Below, piece by piece: positions 1-10,871 of a stretch of 64,000 nucleotides of DNA. The stretch's first letter is position 1; every line of letters begins with the position of its first letter. The stretch is taken from the NCBI GenBank assembly GCA_029255685.2, contig CM055312.2, positions 18,500,649-18,564,648 of the forward strand. The letters are read 5' to 3'. Origin of the DNA: Silene conica. Lineage: Eukaryota > Streptophyta > Magnoliopsida > Caryophyllales > Caryophyllaceae. Position numbers and translations under genes: made by a program. The notes beneath the pieces are model-generated. The model worked only from the letters and a program-made list of their open reading frames with translations, made no database searches and had not been told where the DNA came from.

Positions 1-3000
1 GTATCAATTTTGGCTTTATCAACTTCAATACCTTTAGATGAGACCACATGCCCAAGGACAATACCTTGCTCTACCATGAAATGGCATTTTTCAGAATTCA
101 AGACAAGGTTAGTGTCAATGCATCTCTTAAGCACAAGAGATAAATGAGACAAACAACTATCAAAGGAATCACCATGCACGGTAAAATCATCCATGAAAAC
201 TTCAATAAAATTCTCAACATATTCAGAAAATATACTAACCATGCATCTTTGAAAAGTTGCGGGTACATTACATAACCCAAATGGCATGCGTCGATACGCA
301 AAGGTGCCAAAAGGACAAGTAAATGTGGTCTTGTCTTGATCCTCGGGAGCAATAGCAATTTGAAAGTAACCCGAGTATCCATCTAAAAAGCAATAAAAAG
401 ACTTACCGGCAAGTCTCTCAAGCATTTGATCAATGAATGGTAAAGGGAAATGGTCCTTCCTTGTCACCGCATTGAGTCTACGGTAGTCAATACAAACTCG
501 CCACCCATTTTGCACTCGGGTGGGAACCAACTCTCCATGTTGATTTTCTACAACCGTTATTCCACTTTTCTTAGGTACCACTTGTGTGGGGCTCACCCAC
601 TTGCTATCGGATATTGGGTAAATCATACCCACTTGTAAAAGCTTAAGAATCTCCTTCTTCACCACCTCCATCATAGGTGGGTTCAATCTCCTTTGTGGTT
701 GCCTCACCGGTTTGGCATCGTCCTCCAGGTATATGTGGTGCATACAAGTGGTTGGACTAATGCCCTTGATGTCGGCAATAGTCCACCCAATTGCAAGTTT
801 ATTTTCCTTAAGGACCTCTATCAACTTTCCCTCTTGCTCGTTGGTGAGTTTGTTTGAAATGATCACCGGTAAAGTTTCTTCATCACCTAGAAAAACATAC
901 TTCAAATGATCCGGTAATGGCTTCAACTCAACCACGGGTGCCTGCAAAACTGAGGGTAACAATTTCTCACGGGGCAAAGTTAGTGTGAGAGGTTTAGAAA
1001 ATGAAGGCATGATGGGAAAACTTTCAATCTTGGCTAAGGAAGCCACAACTTCTTTCAAATCATTAGATATAGAGAAATCCAATTCATCAAAAGATAAGCT
1101 ATTATCAATAGCCACAAGTAAATCATCTCCTCCATTCACATTGAACACATCCTGCACTAAAGGTTCCAAAACATCAATCATGAAACAAGAATGATTATCA
1201 CGAGGATACTTCATGGCATCATAGATATTAAACTTAATAACCACTTGACCATCGGCCTCCATAGTGAGAGAGCCATTAGACACATCAATTTTTGTACTTG
1301 CGGTTCTTAAGAATGGCCTACCTAAAAGTATAGGAGCCGCTTGTGAATCATGTTCCATGTCAAGTACATAAAAATCAGCGGGAAAGATTTGTTTATCAAC
1401 CATTACAAGTACATCCTCAACTACCCCTTTAGGATAAGCATTTGAACGATCGGCCAATTGAATTACCACCCCCGTCTTAACCAAAGGTCCTAATTTCAAC
1501 GACTTGTATAAGGAATATGGGAGTACATTAATTGAAGCACCTAAGTCAAGCATAGCATTAGGAATAGTGGTGTCTCCTAAGGTACAAGGTACGGTAAACA
1601 TACCCGGATCACTACACTTGGGTGGTAACTTATGTTGAAACAAAGCCGACACATGTTCATTGACTTTAACTTTTTGGACACCCTTCAACTTTTGATTCCT
1701 TTTAATGGTACACAACTCCTTAAGAAACTTAGCATATCGAGGCACGCTTTTCAATAAATCTAACAAAGGAATGTTTACCTCACATTTGCGAAAAGTCTCA
1801 TAGACATCCTTGTCTTGCATAGGACGACTTTTCCTTTTGAGTGCCTCGGGAAATGGTGGAGCATCCACATAAGTTGGTGTGACAACCGGTGTTACTTCCT
1901 CCTCTTGAACCAATAGTTGGTTGATAGTAGGCTCAACGATCAACTCCTCTTCTTCTATGATCTCATTAATCCTTGCTTTTGATCCTTGCAACTCCTTCCC
2001 ACTTCTCAAAGTCATGGCACTTGCATTAGGCTTGGGATTAGGAATGGTTTGAGATGGCAATTTCCCGGAATCCCTAGCTTCAAGCCTCCCAAGAGCACTA
2101 GACATTTGCCCAAATTGATTCTCCAAGTTTTGGATGCTAGCCTTCGTCTCTTGTTGAAATTGTACTTGATTAGCTTGCATAGTAGCCACATTAGAGGTGA
2201 GAGCCCGAATCATGTCCTCCGTAGACATGGATGGAGTAGAAGTTTGATCTGGTGGCCTTGGAATGAACCTTGTTTTAGTTTGACCAAATTGTTGGCCAAA
2301 AGTTTGAGATTGACCTTGTTGACCAAATGATGAGCCTTGGCCTGGTTGCAAACCGCCTTGTGGGTTCCCATATTGGAAACCGGGATGGTCTCTCCTCATA
2401 GGATTATAGTAAGGCTCAAATCGCCTTTGACCAAAAGTACCCGCGGCATTCACTGTTTCGGTCTCCTCTTGGATATGTGGGCATTGATCGCTAGCATGCC
2501 CATTGGACGAACAAATACCACAAGCGTGCACTTGTTGCATGTTCCCCACAAGCATCTCCCTCATGAAGGAAGTCAAATCTTCAACCTTGCTCTCTAAGGA
2601 AGTGTTTGAGGTAGAGTTAGCCATGCTCACCCTTTTTGTTTTGGATCTCGTACTAAATTGGCGTGTGCTTTCGGCAAGCTCACCCAATAGTTCATTGGCT
2701 TCATCCGGATTTTTGTTGAGAATACCTCCACCACTAGCACTATGCACCATTCGAGCATCTTCCGGCGATAACCCTCCAACAAAATACATGATGAGATCTT
2801 GGTCATTATAACCATGGTAGGGACAACTTGCACATAGCTTCTTAAACCGCTCCCAATAGTCATAAAGTGTTTCATCATCCGTTTGCTCAACATTGGATAT
2901 CTTCTTCTTAAGATCGGATGATTTGGAAGCCGGAAAATACTTTTCAAGAAACGCCTTCTTCATTGCCGCCCAAGTGGTGATACTACCCGGTGGAAGGTAG

Positions 3001-3434
3001 TATAACCAATCTCTAGCGATGTCCTTGAGTGAGAACGGAAATGCTCTCAACATGATTTGTTCTTCGGTAACGCCATTAGGTTTCATGCTAGTGCACACCA
3101 CATGAAACTCGGATAAATGCTTGTTTGGATCTTCACCACTTAACCCATGGAATGCGGGTAATAAGTGGATCAAACCCGACTTCAATTCAAATGCGGTGCC
3201 TTCCTCCAAGGCCGGAAAAGTGATGCATAAAGGTTGTTGAGTGAGATCGGGGGCGGTGAGCTCCCTAATCGTCCCAGTTTCTCTTGGCATGTTGATCTTT
3301 TCTTTTCCTTATTTCTTGTCTTGATTGTCAAATTGAAGCTTTCGCCTTATCGCTCTTCTAACACGAAAAAGAGTTCTCTCCAATTCTGGATCAAAATCCA
3401 ACAATTCCTTATTAGTAGAACGGGTGTTCGGCAT
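1..3434 (-). CDS. Athila gag-pol, partial (Gag, protease, start of RT)
   Basis: The coding region begins with the Athila-like Gag start MPNTRSTNKELLDFDPE at about 3434. A retrotransposon Gag domain with the WERFKKLCASCPYHG motif follows at about 2850-3200, then a CGICSSNGHASDQCPH zinc-knuckle-like segment at about 2490-2530. The aspartic protease motif MLDLGASINVLPYSLYKSL is near 1500-1560. Reverse transcriptase starts at about 850 and includes WRVCIDYRRLNAVTRKDHFP near 480 and the catalytic FMDD box near 200. RNase H and integrase would lie outside the window. Many short ORFs on the opposite strand here are shadows. Confidence 0.85.
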
Positions 3435-3492
3435 AAACCAAACACTAAAATAAATAAACAATAACACAAAAATAAAACAAAAAATTTTCCTT

Positions 3493-3509
3493 CCCCGGCA
3501 ACGGCGCCA
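3493..3509 (-). other. Primer binding site of Athila A
   Basis: The minus strand reads TGGCGCCGTTGCCGGGG, complementary to the 3' end of a plant tRNA-Asp as is usual for Athila and Tat elements. It lies a few bases inside the LTR and fixes both the orientation and the inner edge of the LTR. Confidence 0.85.
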
Positions 3510-3514
3510 AAATT

Positions 3515-4905
3515 TGGCTAGACTTGTCGCGAGTCTCCAAATTAACAATTTTATCCACTACAAACTCAAACTAGTAGCAAGTGTAAGTAGGGGTCGATCC
3601 CACAAGGAAGGTCTTTTTGTTGATTAAATGTGTGCTAAAGTTAAGTAGCCAAAGGGGGGGTTTTGATGTGTTGATTGATCTAATCTACTAAGACGAAAAT
3701 AAAATGCAATAAATATAAAAACGATGTAAGTAATTGAAGGTGTAAATAAATATGAGAATTATTCTTGGACCAAGCAATTTCCACCAATTAGTTATGAATT
3801 GATCATTGACTCTTCTAATCTATTTTACTATTGAATACTTTGCTATGAAGTTTGTTGACCTCTAATTCCACATATGATTAGTTATTAGCTACAAGCGTAA
3901 ACAAATAACTCTTACAAAATTGTCAATTTAGTCAAGCGCTTAATCGTATCAAAATTGTAGAATAAAGCTATGGAATTTAGCAAAGATGAATTAATGAAGA
4001 AAACAAGCGATGCTTCACTTTTATTCATACAAGTTTAATCGTTTATAACTCAACAATGATGAATTAGCATACTACTTGATGAATTATAATTGCTACAAGG
4101 AAATAGATAAACAAACAAAAGATTCATTAATCTAATCTAGCAATGGTAAATTAATAACAACAACTAGTTGATCACTCTAGGTGCTTAATTAACAAACCAA
4201 CATTAAACCAAATTAAACTTGATATTCAAATCATAAAATAGAAATAGAATGAGAGTCTTACAATTCAACACTAATATGGCTTCAAGAACTTGTTCCAAGA
4301 TGTAGAACTTAGCTCTCCATACAAATAAAACTAACTAAAATAAATAGAGATTGGAAAATGTTTTTGTGTATTCTAATGACTAAAGTGATGGAGAAGTATG
4401 TAAAAGCATATGAAAGCACCCCCTTTAAGTGTCAACAACATCTTCTTATATAGGCCTTCAAATGACAACTCCTTAATGCCTCTTAAATTGTAGGTATTAT
4501 TACCAAAATAAATGAGAATTAAGGAGTTGTTGAAATTGCATTAAGTCCCATATTGTGTCATAAAATAGTATTGGAATCCAAAGTTGTGTCATAAAATATG
4601 TGTTGAATACATGGAATTCATGGAATCCAATGTTCATTTTGATGTTCACTTGCTTGGACCATAGTAAATGGATCTTGACTTTCTTCAAAACCATATTGCA
4701 TAAGACATCTTTAGCCCAACAACAACCTCCAAAGAAGCCTACTCCATCAAATTAACAAATCAATCCAATAATCCCATAAAAACATGCAAATCCATCATCA
4801 ACCCAATATCAAAGACATGTGCACTAAAATCCAATAAAATACTCCTCAACCCATCAAATAACCATCAAAATCACCTTATTAAACCTTACTAAACTAGACT
4901 AATCA
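3515..4905 (-). repeat. 5' LTR of Athila A
   Basis: About 1.39 kb. Read on the minus strand, it starts TGATTAGTCTAG and ends AGTCTAGCCA, giving TG..CA ends with a short imperfect inverted repeat; the edges could be off by up to 10 bp. A TATATAAG box lies near 4446-4453 on the minus strand. The U5 side holds a GGGATCGACCCC-type motif near 3592-3603 that is typical of this lineage. No second LTR is visible for comparison. Confidence 0.7.
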
Positions 4906-4912
4906 CATTGTG

Positions 4913-5169
4913 AGCCGTTTTGTGAGAAAGTGGAAGAACCCGTTGACAAGAAAGAAGAAGTTAATTCAAGTAGTTTCTTCAAAGGCCCCGAAAGTGGAAG
5001 GGGGGTGTTGAAGGACCTTCTTTTGAAAAAGAATGTGAAAATGCGAGAACCGGGGTTGAACAAGATGGAAACCCGAAGTGCAAGCAAGGTGGAGTGCCCG
5101 GCCGAGGCTTTTGACCTTTTCTTAAGGTCCCTAGCTAGCATGGACGAGGTTTCAACCAACAAGAATTGA
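4913..5169 (+). CDS. Coding remnant before the env-position ORF of Athila B
   Basis: An open stretch of about 85 codons ends with SLASMDEVSTNKN and is charged and lysine-rich. It starts exactly where Athila A is inserted, so it is probably the tail of a longer reading frame interrupted by that insertion. I could not recognise a domain. It may be the C-terminal end of pol or a linker ORF. Confidence 0.35.
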
Positions 5170-5439
5170 TGATTGATCGTGAAAGGTTTGGTGGAGTCAC
5201 TTAATAACCACCGGTTGTAAGTATTAGATTTCTTTCTTTCATAAAGTTTGCATGTTGGTTTCATGGTTAGTTCGGTTTTAGTTTAATTTTTAGCTTGCAT
5301 GAGATATTTGGTTATGTTTGTTGCTTGTTTGTGGATAATTCATGAGTATAGTCGGAGTATTATGGGCAAAACCGTTGTAGGCAAAGTTGATTTTTATGTT
5401 CGAATTAAATTATTTCTCGAAATTGTGTACAGGTGCCCA

Positions 5440-6021
5440 CAGCCGGTCCACCGGCCGACGGTACCATACCGGCTGGGAGGCCCTGGACACATTTATGTTT
5501 TTGATAGTTTATTTGGCAGATTTCAGAGTTTGCATCCCCAGCCTGTACCAAACCGGCGGCCGGTCGACCGGCTGAGAAGACGAAGACTTGTTCAAAAATC
5601 AAAATTCAAGAGGAAATGATTCCCAGCCGGTCGGCCGGCAGCCGGTCCGCCGGCTGAGAATCATGTTGTGTGAACCAAAGTCAAAGAAAAAGAAAGGAGA
5701 AGGATTCCCCAGCCGGTAGGCCGGCAGCCTGTCCACCGGCTGGGAGTTTTTGTAAGTGAAGATTGTTGAAGAAAAGAAGACGAAGAAAGCTTCCCAGCCG
5801 GTCGGCCGGCAGCCGGTCCGCCGGCTGGGAGTGTCTTTTGCGAGTGAAAAAGAAGAAAAGAAGACGAAGGAAGCTGAAGACCGATTTTGAGCCGGTCGGC
5901 CGGCGGCCGGTCCGCCGGCTCAGAATCAAAACCCTTTAGAAAAAATTACGAAAAATCAATAAATACCAGACCCTCACTCTCAGCCGGTCCACCGGCGGCC
6001 GGTCCCAGACCGGCTGGGAGG
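5440..6021 (+). repeat. Spaced array of seven GC-rich palindromic units (leader array of Athila B)
   Basis: Seven units of about 38 bp start near 5441, 5540, 5619, 5709, 5794, 5889 and 5981, so the period is 80-99 bp. The commonest form begins CAGCCGGTCGGCCGGC, continues AGCCGGTCCGCCGGCTGGGA, and can fold on a CAGCCGG/CCGGCTG stem. The roughly 50-bp spacers between units are AT-richer and do not resemble each other. The last unit ends about 200 bp before the start codon at 6223. Confidence 0.85.
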
Positions 6022-6056
6022 GGTCTGTCGGGTTTTTTTTAGAAAGCCACCTACCT

Positions 6057-6222
6057 CATTTCTTCTTCATTTTCTACTCTTTCCACTTCATTTCTTCTTC
6101 ATTCCTCCTTATTTCCTCATCTCCCATTCATCCCTTACATTCAAAAACCCCAACAAACTTCACCAAACTCTCTCAAATCAAAACCCCATTTATTCCCTCA
6201 TCACCTCTCCTTCAAAATAGCC
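6057..6222 (+). promoter_or_regulatory. Pyrimidine-rich leader before the env-position ORF
   Basis: About 165 bp rich in C and T, with repeated TTTCTTCTTCATT and CTCATCACCTCTCC runs and no ATG before the start codon at 6223. It resembles a plant 5' UTR. The palindrome array lies directly upstream. A separate promoter here is an inference; splicing from the genomic transcript is the alternative known for env-position ORFs. Confidence 0.4.
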
Positions 6223-7947
6223 ATGTCGGGAAGAACAGAAAGGCGATCCAAATCAAGGCACGACCCTTCGGTTGAGCAAGAAGTTCAAAATGTGATGGAG
6301 AGTAGCAACATTGGCCCGGATCCTTGCTTTCCCGGACTCACCTTTGCTACAATTCAACAAAAAGGTAATTTCACCTATTTTAAGAATCGCCCCCTTCACC
6401 CAACTAGGTTTATTGATAGAGCCGGGTTGAGAGAATTAGGGATTGAGAAAATAACAGCGGCTCTTTTTGAGGGTTTGGGTATGAAAACTTTGTATGAGAC
6501 GAAACCGGTTCACACATCTCCCCGGTTAACTTGGGAATTTTTGAGTTCGTTGGTTGTTACTAAGAACCGAACTTTGGGGAAAGTTGCATTTTTAGAGTTC
6601 CGATTGATGAATAGGGAACATCGCCTCACATTAGAGGAATTTGCCTTAATTTTTGGGCTAGACGGAAAATTGCCCATTAAGCCTCCGGAGGGCTTTAACA
6701 CCGAGCTCATTTGGACAGCCATCACCGGTCTTGTAAGTGATAGAAACCGAAAGAAACCAGCTAATAGGGTGCATTTGGCACCGATTAGGATATGGCATAG
6801 GTTCATGGGGTGGACCGTTTTCTCTAGGGATGAGCCGCATAACTTCACTACTACGGAGCTTGAGATACTTGGTTGTTACTTGGTTGGTGGCCCGAAATTA
6901 AACATTGCTCACCATATGGCCCTTCACTTGAGTAGGTTGGCATCCCAACCTCAGCTTACTACCCCCATTTGTGTTGGGGGGATGGTCACTTTGATTGCCA
7001 ACTACCGTTGTCAGAGGCACTTCACGGTCGACTTCATTCAGGGTGAGAATGTGTTATCTAGCCGATACTTGCAGGATGCTTTGGGGTGGGTACGGTATAA
7101 CCCCAGTGATCGTAAAGAGTATTGGCAGATTCGGGTTGACAACAAATTCAAGAATTCGGTCCCTTTGCCAAACACCGAGTTGATGAGAGTTGTGTCGGGG
7201 AAGACCTCTTACCTCCTTGATATCGAGGCGGACCCCGAGGACCTCCCGCCAGACCAGCGTGCCCCGAGAGTTTACGCCAGAGATAGAGTCGGTGCCACTC
7301 CTTCCGACCTCCAGTTTGAGCCTTTTCAGCAACCCCCCATTTCCATGTCCCAGTTCCAGAGTGGTCCCTCATACTTCCAGGGATCCACCTCCGCCTCCGG
7401 TTCATCTTCATCTTCTTGCCCCTAAGAGCTTATTGATTTCATGGCCCGGGTTGACTTGGGCATGAAAAGTGCAGCGGATCTAGCGGACCAGCGCCAAGCA
7501 TTGGCCGATGAGCGGCATAGGGATTTGACCTATAGGCTTGATTACCTCTACCATGATCAAGCCTATGGGACATTTCCGAGTTATGATCGGTCCGTTCGCG
7601 AGGGTTATCATCATCCGGATAGTGGTCGACCGTCATACTACATGCCTCCTGATAGGGGTTATGTGCCCCCCGAGGGGCGTTTTTACGGGGAGATTAATGT
7701 TTCCCCGGGGTACTTCTCCAACCCGATCTTTCCACCGAATTTTCGTGGAGTCCAGGACCCTCCCCCTCGAGGACACCCTTCTCCTCATGGCATGTATGGT
7801 GACCCGGGAGCTAGTGGGTCGCATGCCTCTCCTTTCCGTGATTTTGTGACCAACTCGGGCGACTACATGGTGGTTGATGAGGGCAATGGCGAAGGAGATG
7901 TAGGCGGTACCGGCGGTGATGGTGATGAAGATGATGGTGATGAGTGA
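6223..7947 (+). CDS. ATHILA ORF-1 family protein in env position
   Basis: The coding region starts MSGRTERRSKSRHDPSVEQE. Its central part (residues about 35-330) matches the ATHILA ORF-1 family, with FTYFKNRPLHPTRFIDRAGL, a FLEFRLMNREHRLTLEEFA segment and a HHMALHLSRLASQPQLTTPI segment. Low-complexity Pro/Ser and then acidic Gly/Asp stretches (DEGNGEGDVGG) close it. Its role in the retrotransposon is not established; it occupies the place of env in related elements, but I saw no clear signal peptide or transmembrane helix. The region looks lightly damaged, with about one break. Confidence 0.75.
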
Positions 7948-10871
7948 CCACCTTTGGAGGTGGTTGGTGATGACTTTGCTCCCATGGAAAAATCCAAAGC
8001 AAGTAACTCCCTTAATCCAAATTTCGATTTAGTTTGCATTTCCTTTATAGCATGCATTTAGAGTAGTTAGTTTAGTTTACTTAGTTTGTTTTAGTTTTCT
8101 TTTCATGTTTTCACATCATTAGTTTAGATGCATATAGTTGCATTCATTTAGATACATTAGATTTCCATTTTGTATCATATTGTCACATATAGCTTGCATA
8201 CATGTAGATTAGCGCATTTAGTTTGCATTTAGTTTAGTTTTTAGTTTTTCATCTTCTTTTGTTTCTTTTTGTTTTTATTGCTTTCATAAAAATCAAAAAT
8301 CCAAAAAAATTGAAAAACCAAAAACTTTCAAAAATATGTTCTTTATTTTCCGGTTTTCCTCCTCACATTATGCATATAAATAAGTGTGCGGAGGAAGAAC
8401 CGTTTTTTTCAAAAAAATACAAAAACAAGTTTTTATTTTCTCAAAAATTTCAAAAAAGCCAAAAACATGTTGTTTTCGCTCTTTTTCTTCATTTCCCCCT
8501 TTGCACTTTGTTACATTGAGGACAATGTAAATCTTAAGTGTGGGGAGGGAAAATATCCACTTTGTGTATATTTGTTTGCTTTTGTAAATATGAAAAAAAC
8601 TTCAAAAATACCAAAAAAATCGAAAAATTTCAAAAATTTCAAAAAAAATATGTTCTTCCTTTCTTTTGTTTTTGTTCTTTGTTTGTTTTGTATATATATT
8701 TTTGTTGGACTAACAAGTTGCAGATATGACGACAACCCGAGGTATTAGGAGAATGAAGATGCTTGGTATACTCTTTCCTACTTCTTTCTCCCCCTCCCGA
8801 TTTCTTTTTATGTTGATATCATGAAGGAGAACGGGATTTTTGTGCCTTGGATGTTCCTTCGGGGAACTTGTGGTTGTTGTGGTTGATGTGCTGTTAGTTT
8901 AGCCTTCTAGTTGTTGCTTGTTTGTTATGTTTAGTTTTAGTTTGCTTTTGTTTCACATGCTTTTTCATTTTCATAGTTTTGTGAATATGTGTTAGTCGGT
9001 TTTTCCGTTTTGTTTTTGTTTGAAAATATGCATAGGAGGTTGAATAGTGGAGGGTATATGCCGTCAATGATGATTTTTGTCTTGCCTGTGTCTTTCCCCT
9101 CCTAATAGCTTGCACCGTTGATGTCACCTTGTTAGGGTTCTTGCTTGCAAGGACCCGGAAGTCTAGGCTCAATGACCAAGTTTCGACCACCTTGTGAGAC
9201 CGTGTTAGACCTTGACCCGACCTAAGACCGACCTTAGCTACTCAAATGTGAGGATAGAGCCTCCTTTTTAGTCGGTCCATCAAACCGACTCAGTTTAGGA
9301 TTGTGAGTAGTCCTCCTTACGTGGTGTGTTATGTTTATACGCATAAGAATGGCGCTCGTTCCTTATTTCCGTGATTTATGTTCATGTGCATGTGAGACAA
9401 CTTTTGTTCCAAATAAATCAACTCCACATTTGGCAAATTAGCCTTGTTTTGACCCTTGCATCTTATTTCCCTTTTGTTTAACCACTTTGAGCCTTAACCT
9501 TTTCATTTGGCCTAAACTACTAAATGAACTACATCCCAAAAACATCCTTCCTTGATCAAGAATGGTTGCTTTTATGGTGATTTGTTAGTGGTAGAGTCGG
9601 GGATTTAGATGCCGGTTGGTGGCTTCTTCCGTTGTGGTCGTTACTTTGTTTTTTTATTTGGTGTTTGGGAGTTTGAAAAAGAAAAGAAAATAGAAAATCA
9701 AAGAAAAAAGTTGAAAAAGTCTTGAAAAATCCAAAAAGAAAAATGTAAATACGTGTTTTGAAAAAGAAAAAGGCTAGCAACTAGTCCCTTCCATCAAGGG
9801 GACTTAGAAAAAGCCGTTGCTACAATAACGCGGTCTTTTGATGTTTTTGCACGCGTACCGGGTTTACACATTTTTTTTGCATGAGATTTGATTTTCAAGT
9901 CATGTGATAGGGTGTAGACGTTGTTCGGTGTTTCTCATAATGACCGCCTTGTATAAGTTTGTGATGGGTCCGATTTTTCCAAAGTAAGTGGGGTTTATGC
10001 AATTTTTGCTTGGTTTTGCAAAAACCAAAGTTAGGGCATAGACGTTTCTTAGTTGTTGTAATAAGGTGTTGTGTTGACTATGGTGATCATTCTTGTTTTT
10101 GAACCTCAAATCCCAGAACGGTGCTTGCACCAAACCATTTTCCCCCAACCCAAGCCCCGTTACATCCTTATGGTTGTTCTCATCATGTGCATTTGCATTT
10201 TTCATTGAATTTTGGATGGAGTACCATTCTAGATTGCGGGCATGCTTCGCAAGTTGAGGTAGGTGAGTGATTTTGGTTACTTTTTGTCACAAAAATCGCC
10301 CCCCTTTCTTTCCTTGTGTGTTGAGTGTCACCCGTGAGAGTCGGTACTTAGGGTCCTTTTATCGGGTATGGGTCTTGCATGGAGTCGAATAATGTGTGTG
10401 TCGTGTCGTTCTTGGAAGTATAGCTTAGTACTTCCGTTTGCCCGCCTTGAATTAGTTTCTTGGTCTTTGGTGATGTCATTCTTGGTTGCTTGAGCTTGAT
10501 TTAGGGGTTTGACACCTTGGTTAGACTTTGAGTCGGCATCCTCCGCTATAGACCTCCTTAGTTTTGTTTTTCAAAACCACGCTTGAATGAGGCGAGCGGT
10601 TTTCTTTCTTTTCCGATGCATGTTGCTTGTCTATACGTGTTTTGTTTTTACTTGTTGGCATCAAAAGTTTTGTAGCAAGACCTTACTTGCCTTGCAATAG
10701 GGCATTCTCCCTCATGAATGTCAAATTGTGAGTTGAAAGGGCTACGGGTGTAGCTAAACCCGATTCGGCTTATAGATAGCTTAGTTAGTATGTTTCTTTA
10801 TTTTTAATAAGGGTTATATAGTTACTTGATCTCTTACTCGAGAACGAGTAAGGTTTAAGTGTGGGGAATTC
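7948..10871 (+). other. Long non-coding 3' region and polypurine tracts of Athila B
   Basis: About 2.9 kb without a convincing gene. It holds A-rich and T-rich runs (8230-8700) and a first purine tract, CTTAAGTGTGGGGAGGG, near 8533-8549. The 3' polypurine tract, TTTAAGTGTGGGGAATTC, lies at 10854-10871 and abuts the LTR. The shared core AAGTGTGGGGA in both tracts is notable. The stretch 9200-10850 shows nothing else recognisable. Confidence 0.6.

Larger units (their letters stand above)
1..4905 (-). mobile_element. Athila-type Ty3/Gypsy retrotransposon A, 5' part
   Basis: On the minus strand this reads 5' LTR, primer binding site, gag, protease and the start of reverse transcriptase, then leaves the window at its left edge. 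The PBS matches the tRNA-Asp type used by Athila elements, and the Gag start and RT motifs also fit that lineage. The element lies inside the plus-strand Athila element that resumes at about 4906, so it is the younger of the two. The target duplication cannot be checked because the other end is outside the window. Most of the visible coding part reads open, with about one break, so it looks fairly recent. Confidence 0.85.

Noticed and set aside
98-3464. Short ORFs in other frames and on the plus strand across Athila A
   Set aside because: They are shadows of the minus-strand gag-pol frame, which carries the recognisable Gag, protease and RT motifs.
5299-5929. ORFs rich in Pro, Ala, Gly and Arg in the palindrome array
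   Set aside because: They arise from the GC-rich palindromic units and are not conserved coding sequence; the same holds for 11163-11562.
5440-6021. CRISPR-like pattern of repeats and unique spacers
   Set aside because: This is a plant retrotransposon leader. The units vary in sequence, there are no cas genes and spacing is only roughly regular.
8259-8748. ORFs of 74-120 codons with Phe/Lys-rich products after the Athila env-position ORF
   Set aside because: They come from A- and T-rich low-complexity runs on both strands, with no domain.
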